Assembly (NCBI GenBank): GCA_010092805.1
Contig: JAADYY010000658.1
Location: forward strand, 1 to 9,943
Length of the DNA: 9,943 nt
Direction of reading: 5' to 3'
Origin: Chloroflexota bacterium
GTDB lineage: Bacteria > Chloroflexota > Anaerolineae > Aggregatilineales > Phototrophicaceae
Below, in pieces: positions 4,304-9,943 of the stretch (position 1 is its first letter; each line of letters starts with the position of its first letter). Made by a program: the position numbers and the translations under genes. The notes beneath the pieces were generated by a model. That model did no database searches and was not told where the DNA came from. It saw nothing but the letters and a program-made list of their open reading frames with translations.

Positions 4304-6775
4304 TCAGCCAGGTTCGTCAGCCAGAATAGCGATTCGGTTTTCAATGAGGTAGCCGCTGCCACCGCCCGCGCCGTTGACCTGCACCGGCAGCCGTATCTCT
4401 GTCGCCAGATCATACAGCCCGATCACAAGTTCATAGCCCGCCCCCACCGGCGCAACGCCGTCCGGCAGCGTGATAACCCGCTCATCAATGATGTATTCGC
4501 CCGGTTCCCACAAATGGGTCGCGTAGTAACCGTGTTGGCTGGGTGCAGCGGGGCCGTCCCAATTGGCGATCAAAGCGCCGTTGGTGTCCAGCAAATGTAC
4601 AAAGGTCGTGTAATCGCCTGGGGTGGGCGCTAGCACCTCCCACATGATCTTGAAGACGACGCGCCGCCCCGGCCATAAGTCCAGCCCGCCAATGTCATGC
4701 CCCAGGTAGCGCGCAAACCCGCCGATGATCACATCGTCCGGCGCAGGTGCATTCGGCGTGGGCGGCGTGAAGCGATTTTCCAGATGCAGTTCGTACACGT
4801 CGTAGCGGAAAATGCCGTCATCCAGCCCCCACGCCCGCCGCATGATGTCCGTCCGCCCCAGTGCGTTGAGCAGTTGATTGGTTTGCGGCGGCCTTTCGGC
4901 ATAGGCACCGCCTGTCTCTGGTGCACCATACACAAAATAAACCGCATCGCTGATCGCGGAAAGCTGTGTTGGCGTCTCGTTGACGCGGATAGTCTGCAGC
5001 GGAAAGAAAAACGGTAGCCGCAGAATCCCCGGCGCACTGACAATCAGAGATGCGCCGGGATGATCATCAAGATACACTTGCAACCCATCCACAACGTTCA
5101 GCAGTGCCTGATTGCCAGAGCGCTGCCGCGCGAGGTCGTTGGGGTAATCATCGGTCAGCAGATACGTCCAGCCCGTGTTGGGGTCGTAAATGGCGGCAGC
5201 AATCCCCGGCAATCCGATCAGCACCAAAGCGACGAGATAAGCAGCACGACGCGAAACCGACCACGATTTCACCCGCGCCGCCGTGATCCAGTGGCCCAGC
5301 ACGACCGCCGTTGGCAGCAGCAGCAGCGGCACAATCGCAAACGATAGACGGTAATGGTAGCTGTACGAATAAAACCATGTGACGAAATACGGCAGCGCCA
5401 GCAGCAGCGCCCAGCCGACCTTCGCAACGGTCGGGCTGATCGTCGGCGCGAAGCGCAGCAGCGTGCGTGTGAGCAGCGCCGCGCCCGCTGCCAGCGCCAG
5501 CCACTCGAAAAGTCCCATTCGCGCTGGGATCAGGCTTGGCAGCAGCCGCGACAGCAGCGACGGCAGCAGCCCAGCCAGCACCAACCCCACCCCGATCAGC
5601 GTGGGCCGGATGGGTGGGCGCGGGCGGATTGGCCCCAAGTACAGGTAAGCGAGCAGCGTCAGCAGCGCCAGCAGCGGCCACCCGAATTCCGCGCCGCTGC
5701 GTGCGGCGAGCGTCAGCCAGAAGCCGCCCGGAAACTCGATGATCGGGTGGCCGAGCGCCAGATTACGCAGATACCACGCCGCCCCCAACGGAATTGACGC
5801 CAGCCCGGTCAAGATCGCCAATTCCAACCGCATTGACCATTCGCGCAGATCAAAGCGTGCGCGCACAAGATCAACGGCAACCAGCAGCAGCACGCCCCAG
5901 ATGAACGCGCCCATCGTCGGCTTAGTCCACATGCCGACCCCCAGCAGCAGCCCCGCGATCAGGGCGGAGCGCCGTCGGAGCGCCCGTGTCTGATCGTCAC
6001 CTATCCACGCACGCAGGAAGAACGCCGCCGTCAGCGTGAACAGAAACGCGAGGGGGATCTCAAGATCGCCAGCGCGCGCCCACTCGCCTACATGCGGGTA
6101 GAGCGCCCACAACCCCGCCGCAATGATCCCGACCCGTCGGTTGAAGAGCCGCGCGCCCAGAACATACGTCGCCAGCAGCGCGCCGAGGTGGAGCAGCGGC
6201 AGGATCGCCCGTGCCGCATGATCATCGATGCCGCCGAGCAAGATCTGCGCATAGGTGAATTGCAGTGGCAAAAATTGCGGGTAATAGCCGATGGTCTCCG
6301 GGATTGTGCCGAGCAGCGTGTACAACCGCCCCTCATAGCCATAGACCCACAAAGCGTCGTAGGCGGTGAACGGCCACCACGCGGTCACGACCCAGCGCAC
6401 GATCAGGGCCACCCCGATCAACACAATCAGCAGAATCTCGTCGGCAGCCAGCGGCTCACGCGCAGGTGGCACTTCACCGCCTTTGAGACGACGTTTGCGC
6501 CAAACGATGATCAACCCGACCAGCGACAGCAGCGCCGTCCCCACCAGAATCGAACCGGGTTGCAGCGGCTGGTCAAACAATACAAGGGTGAACATCCATG
6601 CGGTCAGCAGCGCCGGGCCAAATGCCAGCGCCAATGCAGCGATCTGGACGGGACGCCGCCACGCTGCGCGGGGCAGCAGCGCCAGCGCCCAGGGCACCCC
6701 CACGCCAACGATCACCCACAGAAACGCCGGTGTCGCGGTCAGCATCCCGCTCATCCAGTACGGAAACGTATACAT
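4304..6775 (-). CDS. Polytopic GT39/ArnT-like glycosyltransferase with C-terminal beta domain
   Basis: An 823-aa inner-membrane protein, probably moving sugars from a polyprenyl-phosphate donor to an acceptor outside the membrane. Hydrophobic segments crowd residues 16-530, for example about 16-36, 44-67, 75-92, 112-132, 190-208, 214-226, 238-256, 270-300, 318-340, 365-380, 392-413, 453-469, 478-498 and 510-529. The loop after the fourth segment holds TAYDALWVYGYEGR. D140 sits where GT-C enzymes of this type carry the catalytic acidic residue. EWARAGDLEIP (231-241) and the YPQF region fit the same family. A soluble part (about 535-670) is followed by a beta-rich domain (about 682-800) containing TTFVHLLDTNG and HLWEPGEYIIDE. 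I have often seen such tails in Chloroflexota membrane proteins. The ATG at 6775 lies 6 nt after the stop of the dehydrogenase-like gene, with GAAGG at 6793-6789. Donor and acceptor cannot be read from the sequence. Confidence 0.75.
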   Translation of the reverse strand: MYTFPYWMSGMLTATPAFLWVIVGVGVPWALALLPRAAWRRPVQIAALALAFGPALLTAWMFTLVLFDQPLQPGSILVGTALLSLVGLIIVWRKRRLKGGEVPPAREPLAADEILLIVLIGVALIVRWVVTAWWPFTAYDALWVYGYEGRLYTLLGTIPETIGYYPQFLPLQFTYAQILLGGIDDHAARAILPLLHLGALLATYVLGARLFNRRVGIIAAGLWALYPHVGEWARAGDLEIPLAFLFTLTAAFFLRAWIGDDQTRALRRRSALIAGLLLGVGMWTKPTMGAFIWGVLLLVAVDLVRARFDLREWSMRLELAILTGLASIPLGAAWYLRNLALGHPIIEFPGGFWLTLAARSGAEFGWPLLALLTLLAYLYLGPIRPRPPIRPTLIGVGLVLAGLLPSLLSRLLPSLIPARMGLFEWLALAAGAALLTRTLLRFAPTISPTVAKVGWALLLALPYFVTWFYSYSYHYRLSFAIVPLLLLPTAVVLGHWITAARVKSWSVSRRAAYLVALVLIGLPGIAAAIYDPNTGWTYLLTDDYPNDLARQRSGNQALLNVVDGLQVYLDDHPGASLIVSAPGILRLPFFFPLQTIRVNETPTQLSAISDAVYFVYGAPETGGAYAERPPQTNQLLNALGRTDIMRRAWGLDDGIFRYDVYELHLENRFTPPTPNAPAPDDVIIGGFARYLGHDIGGLDLWPGRRVVFKIMWEVLAPTPGDYTTFVHLLDTNGALIANWDGPAAPSQHGYYATHLWEPGEYIIDERVITLPDGVAPVGAGYELVIGLYDLATEIRLPVQVNGAGGGSGYLIENRIAILADEPG

Positions 6776-6781
6776 GATCGG

Positions 6782-7963
6782 CTACTGACCTTCGGCGGGC
6801 GCGTTCGGGCGCAGCGCCAGAATCCGCCCGCCGCCCACACTGATATACACCCACCCCTCCGGGCTGGCAGCGACATCATACGGGCGGTGCGGCCACACGC
6901 CGCTGCCCCGGTAATTGATCTCAGCCAGCGTGAATTCCGGTGGCCGGGGTTCCGGCCATGCAGGCAGGATCGGGCGGTAACGCGCCGCACCCGTCGCCGA
7001 ATCGACCGTCACGGCGACCACAACATACCCACGCAGATCGCGCGTGTTGTACGATCCGCCAAGCGCGACCAGCAGCGCGCCATCTAATGCCGGGATCGCG
7101 TCGCTGCGATAGCCCGTGATTCCCAGCGGCGTACTCCCGGTCGGGAAGGTCAGGGTCGGCGCGGCAGCTTCTGCGCAGTCCATCCCCGGCAAATGCTGGT
7201 GGTTGCCCGCGCCGAGGCAGTACGGCCACCCGAAGTGGGCATCCGGCGTCACCCGGTTCAATTCGTCCAGATCTGCTTGATCATCGTCGCTATTTCGGGC
7301 CGGCGGTGCGCTGTCCACCACCCACAGCGCGCCATTGTGCCACGCGAGATCGGCGGGCTGACGCAGCCCAGCGGCAAGCACTCGGCGATCTGTGCCATCG
7401 AGCGCAAAGCTGAGGATCGTTCCCCGTTCCGAGTCTTCCGGGGTACAGGCAGCGCACGGCGCACCAACCCCAACGTAAATCCGAGCATCAGTCTGCTCAA
7501 GCGGCCCCACAGCGATCCCACCCGTCCAGAAGCCACCGCCCACCGGCAAATCATCGACCAGTACCGTAAGATCGCCGCCGCTCAAACGGTAGATGTGCGC
7601 TCCCCCAGCGATATAGAGCGCACCGTTGTGCACGGTGAGCGCGTTGGGCAGTGTCAGCCCATCCGCAGCGATGCGCGGCGTTTCTGGCAAGCCGTCGCCG
7701 TCCGCATCATCCAGCGCGATGATCTGCCCGGCCAACGGTCGCGCGGCGTACAAGGTACCTTCCGCTGCCACCGCCAACGCAGTGAATGCCAACTCGCCCG
7801 CACTCGGATCATCGATCACCGCTTCCAGGCACGGCATATCTGGGCTGATCCAGGGCTGGGATAGGGTCGTGGCGCGCCAGAAGCACGGCACCATGAGATC
7901 TTGCCCGTGCGCCCCGCTGAAACTCAACACGAGCGCACAAGCGATGAAAACCAGTCGCAGCAT
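6782..7963 (-). CDS. Secreted glucose/sorbosone dehydrogenase-like beta-propeller protein
   Basis: A 393-aa predicted exported protein. Residues 1-20 (MLRLVFIACALVLSFSGAHG) form a signal peptide with likely cleavage near residue 20 and no lipobox. The mature part looks like the GSDH/SNDH beta-propeller family (quinone-dependent sugar dehydrogenases): GLRQPADLAWH (199-209), DELNRV (233-238), HFGWPYC (243-249), TPLGITGY (278-285), ALLVALGGSYN (296-306) and HRPYDVAASPEGWVYIS (359-375). A CxxC at C170/C173 also fits the family. The usual 'SDD..G.I.R' ending is replaced by SVGGGRI, so enzymatic activity is not certain and it may be a binding propeller. The ATG at 7963 is preferred to the GTG at 7969 because AAAAGG (7974-7969) gives it a 5-nt Shine-Dalgarno spacing and would overlap the GTG. 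It is first in an operon with the glycosyltransferase. Confidence 0.75.
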   Translation of the reverse strand: MLRLVFIACALVLSFSGAHGQDLMVPCFWRATTLSQPWISPDMPCLEAVIDDPSAGELAFTALAVAAEGTLYAARPLAGQIIALDDADGDGLPETPRIAADGLTLPNALTVHNGALYIAGGAHIYRLSGGDLTVLVDDLPVGGGFWTGGIAVGPLEQTDARIYVGVGAPCAACTPEDSERGTILSFALDGTDRRVLAAGLRQPADLAWHNGALWVVDSAPPARNSDDDQADLDELNRVTPDAHFGWPYCLGAGNHQHLPGMDCAEAAAPTLTFPTGSTPLGITGYRSDAIPALDGALLVALGGSYNTRDLRGYVVVAVTVDSATGAARYRPILPAWPEPRPPEFTLAEINYRGSGVWPHRPYDVAASPEGWVYISVGGGRILALRPNAPAEGQ

Positions 7964-7978
7964 TCGCACCTTTTATTC

Positions 7979-8007
7979 CTGACAATGCTCCAATCGAGCG
8001 CTAAAAT
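7979..8007 (+). promoter_or_regulatory. Promoter of the oxidoreductase/rhodanese operon
   Basis: CTGACA (7979-7984), 17 bp, then TAAAAT (8002-8007): each box is one base from consensus with ideal spacing. The predicted start near 8014 leaves a leader of about 35 nt before the ATG at 8049, which has AAAGGGTGG (8033-8041) as ribosome-binding site. The -10 shares bases 8006-8007 with the -10 of the opposite promoter. Confidence 0.55.
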
Positions 8008-8034
8008 CATACCCTTGACACGAATTCACGCCAA
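8006..8034 (-). promoter_or_regulatory. Promoter of the propeller/glycosyltransferase operon
   Basis: On the - strand, TTGGCG (8034 to 8029), 17 bp, then TATGAT (8011 to 8006). The -35 matches 4 of 6 bases and the -10 matches 5 of 6. Transcription would start near 7999, about 36 nt before the ATG at 7963. It overlaps the + strand promoter, so two polymerases could not bind at once. Confidence 0.5.
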
Positions 8035-8048
8035 AGGGTGGATGATCA

Positions 8049-9062
8049 ATGGACACACCTATCCGAATTGCGCTGGCAGGTGCCGGTGTCTTCGCCCGTG
8101 ACGCGCATCTACCCGCGTTGACCGCGCTCGCCGACCGCTTCACCATCGCCGCCGTCTACAGCCGCACACAAGCCTCAGCAGAGCGCCTCGCAGCGCAACT
8201 CGCCGATCCCGTCACGATCTACACGGATTTCGCCGCGCTGTTGGCGCATGACAACCTCGACGCCGTCGATATTCTCCTGCCCATCGAGCAACTGCCCGCA
8301 GCCGTCGAAGCCGCGCTGGCTGCCGGGAAGCACGTTGTCAGCGAAAAGCCCATCGCCCCGGATCTCGCCAGCGGACGGCGGCTGCTGGAGATCGCCACCC
8401 GCCACCCTGATCAAGTGTGGATGGTGGCGGAAAACTGGCGCTATGAAACCGCGTTCCTCCGTGCCGCCGAGATCATCCGCAGCGGTACGCTAGGCAATCT
8501 GGCGGCGTGCCACTGGGCGGTCTACATCCCGCTGACACCAGACAACAAATACTATCAAACGCCCTGGCGGCGCACCGGAACGTTCCCCGGCGGATTCATC
8601 CTCGATGGCGGTGTGCATCAAATCGCGGCGCTGCGGCTGGTGCTTGGCGAGATCACGGCGGTGAGCGCGCAGACCCAACTGATGCGCCCGGATTTGCCGC
8701 CGGCGGACACACTGGCCGCTGTACTTGAATTCGAGCGAGGGATCATCGGTTCGCTGACCATGACCTTTGCGGCAGGCGCTCCCTGGGCAGCGCCGCTGCA
8801 CATCGTCGGGCTAAATGGCGCGTTTCAGGTGGATCGGGGCGAGTTGATGCTCACGACACCCGACGGCACGCAGCATGAAACCCTGCCGGACAGCCGCAGT
8901 GTCGACGCCGAACTCCGTGACTTCGCGGATGCCATCACACGCGGCCAACCGCACCGCAACACACCAGCCGCCGCCCTGCAAGATGTCGCGGTGATCGAGG
9001 CGCTGTTGCAATCCGCCGCGACCGGGCAGCGTGTCACCGTCGAACGCATCGCCAGTCAATAA
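8049..9062 (+). CDS. Gfo/Idh/MocA-family NAD(P)-dependent oxidoreductase
   Basis: A 337-aa soluble dehydrogenase of the sugar/inositol/biliverdin-type family. The N-terminal Rossmann fold begins IRIALAGAGVFA, with the dinucleotide-binding GAGVFA at 11-16. EKP, with the conserved catalytic-region lysine, is at 99-101. The C-terminal alpha/beta substrate domain has WR (173-174) and GGFILDGGVHQI (181-192), where D186 and H190 occupy the usual active-site positions. Length is typical. The start is supported by AAAGGGTGG at 8033-8041, 7 nt before the ATG. It precedes the rhodanese gene by 15 nt, so they are probably co-transcribed. It faces away from a sugar-dehydrogenase-like propeller and a glycosyltransferase across a shared promoter region, which is compatible with a role in sugar metabolism. 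The substrate cannot be assigned from sequence alone. Confidence 0.85.
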   Translation: MDTPIRIALAGAGVFARDAHLPALTALADRFTIAAVYSRTQASAERLAAQLADPVTIYTDFAALLAHDNLDAVDILLPIEQLPAAVEAALAAGKHVVSEKPIAPDLASGRRLLEIATRHPDQVWMVAENWRYETAFLRAAEIIRSGTLGNLAACHWAVYIPLTPDNKYYQTPWRRTGTFPGGFILDGGVHQIAALRLVLGEITAVSAQTQLMRPDLPPADTLAAVLEFERGIIGSLTMTFAAGAPWAAPLHIVGLNGAFQVDRGELMLTTPDGTQHETLPDSRSVDAELRDFADAITRGQPHRNTPAAALQDVAVIEALLQSAATGQRVTVERIASQ

Positions 9063-9077
9063 TCGGAGGAGCACAAC

Positions 9078-9923
9078 ATGAGCGAGCAGGTACTGGTCAG
9101 CACCGAATGGCTGGCTGCAAACCTTCAACGGCCCCATCTGCGGATTGTGGATATTCGTGGGCATGTGCTGCCCGCCAGCGCGCCACCACCGCACTACTTC
9201 AATCACCGTGCCGACTACGATCAAGCGCATATCCCCGGCGCGGTCTTCGTCGATTGGGTGCATGAGATCACCGACCCCGACGACCCGCGCCATGCGCAGG
9301 TCGCCAAGCCGGAACGTTACGCCGCGCTCATGAGCCGCATCGGTGTGGGCGATGAAACGTTTGTGGTCGCTTACGACGACGCGGGCGGGATGTTTGCGGC
9401 GCGCTTGTGGTGGAGCCTGAATTATTACGGTCATCCACGCGCAGCGGTGCTGGCGGGCGGCTGGGATCAGTGGGTTGCAGAAAATCGCCCAACCACTGCC
9501 GACATCCCAGCCATCACACCCACGCAATTTGTCCCCCGCCCTGATCAGGCGCTGATCAGGACGAGCGATCAGGTGTTGGCTGGGTTGGAATCAGATCAAC
9601 GGCTGATCGACACGCGCTCCGCCGCCGAGTTCGCTGGTGAGTCGTCACGGGCAGCACGCGGCGGCCACATCCCCACCGCGATCAATCTGCCGCGTCGTGC
9701 CTTGCTCGGCGCAGATGGCCGCTTGCTCCCGGCGGAGACGCTGCGTCGGCACTTCGCTGATGCCGGGGTCGCGCCCGGTGACAATGTGGTGTTCTACTGC
9801 AACGCAGGCGTCTCCGCGAGTTTTGGATTGCTTGCCCTCCGTGCTGCTGGGATCTCAGGCGGCAGTGTGTATGACGGCTCATGGAAAGCGTGGGGCAATG
9901 ACCCGGCAAAACCCATCGAATAA
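9078..9923 (+). CDS. Tandem-domain sulfurtransferase (rhodanese/thiosulfate or mercaptopyruvate type)
   Basis: A 281-aa cytoplasmic protein with two rhodanese domains (about 5-135 and 155-280). The N-terminal domain shows IVDIRG (23-28), HIPGAVFVDW (51-60) and an active-site loop without cysteine (AYDDAGGMFAARLWW, 98-112), as is normal for the structural half. The C-terminal domain shows LIDTRS (176-181), GGHIPTAINLP (195-205) and the catalytic loop YCNAGVSAS with C241, the only cysteine I find in the protein. It ends with the common YDGSWKAWG…P-[IV]-E tail. The loop CNAGVS matches neither the textbook rhodanese (CRKGVT) nor mercaptopyruvate (CGSGVT) loop exactly, so I leave the sulfur donor open. 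GGAGGA (9065-9070) lies 7 nt from the ATG. It is second in an operon with the oxidoreductase. Confidence 0.88.
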   Translation: MSEQVLVSTEWLAANLQRPHLRIVDIRGHVLPASAPPPHYFNHRADYDQAHIPGAVFVDWVHEITDPDDPRHAQVAKPERYAALMSRIGVGDETFVVAYDDAGGMFAARLWWSLNYYGHPRAAVLAGGWDQWVAENRPTTADIPAITPTQFVPRPDQALIRTSDQVLAGLESDQRLIDTRSAAEFAGESSRAARGGHIPTAINLPRRALLGADGRLLPAETLRRHFADAGVAPGDNVVFYCNAGVSASFGLLALRAAGISGGSVYDGSWKAWGNDPAKPIE

Positions 9924-9943
9924 TGAAGTAAGCGGTGTATTTG

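Noticed and set aside
4000..4413. 137-codon - strand frame and the overlapping + frame 4037-4633
   Set aside because: Both overlap the end of the 823-aa gene, translate to low-complexity Ala/Arg/Pro sequence and cross the inverted repeat.
6092..7087. 331-codon + strand frame
   Set aside because: It is a GC-driven shadow antisense to two real genes, with a Gln/Arg/Pro-rich translation.
8015..8046. TTGACA at 8015-8020 as -35 for the oxidoreductase gene
   Set aside because: No acceptable -10 box lies at 16-18 bp, and transcription would start at or after the ATG. CTGACA-17-TAAAAT is better placed.
1..9943. CRISPR array, tRNA, rRNA, transposase or phage genes
   Set aside because: I looked for regular repeats, cloverleaf-like segments with the conserved GTTCGA arm, and transposase or integrase motifs, and found none.

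Overview
The window looks like chromosomal DNA from a free-living bacterium with roughly 60% G+C. My best guess is Chloroflexota (Anaerolineae or a relative). The guess rests on a very large hydrophobic glycosyltransferase-like protein ending in a beta-rich 'FVHLLD…GxYxTxxWxPGE' domain, and on a stand-alone GAF protein with a C-terminal coiled coil. Both styles are common in that phylum, but this is inference from memory, not a search. I see no insertion sequence, prophage, CRISPR array, rRNA or tRNA. There are eight supported protein genes: four on + and four on -.

Layout. Positions 1-236 hold a strong hairpin and then an AT-rich promoter with near-consensus -35/-10 boxes. They lead into a two-gene + operon: a lysine 2,3-aminomutase-family radical SAM enzyme (237-1643) and, 4 nt later, an ATP-grasp ligase of the D-Ala-D-Ala ligase superfamily (1648-2775). 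Convergent to this, with an 11-nt gap, lies a - strand pair: a GAF-domain protein (3971 to 3084) followed by a 93-aa unrecognised protein (3068 to 2787). The GAF gene has a perfect TATAAT box and a 7-bp dyad at its predicted transcription start. Next comes a 332-nt non-coding stretch (3972-4303) with a 14-bp perfect inverted repeat that can close a branched RNA structure. Upstream of it on - is an envelope-type operon: a secreted sorbosone/glucose dehydrogenase-like beta-propeller (7963 to 6782), then an 823-aa polytopic glycosyltransferase-like protein (6775 to 4304). Divergent from these, from what looks like one bidirectional promoter with overlapping -10 boxes (7979-8034), is a second + operon: a Gfo/Idh/MocA-type oxidoreductase (8049-9062) and a tandem rhodanese sulfurtransferase (9078-9923).

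How the genes may work together. The most interesting unit is the aminomutase/ATP-grasp pair. All residues known to bind PLP, the FeS cluster and the lysine substrate are present in the aminomutase. The partner has a complete ATP/Mg site, but its N-terminus lacks the usual D-alanine-site signature. A simple reading is that the first enzyme makes a beta-amino acid (probably beta-lysine) and the second joins it, or a related amino acid, to an unknown acceptor. No acetyltransferase (the partner expected for the N-acetyl-beta-lysine osmolyte route) and no EpmA-like enzyme (the EF-P route) is present in the window. The other pairs look like ordinary accessory metabolism and envelope functions.
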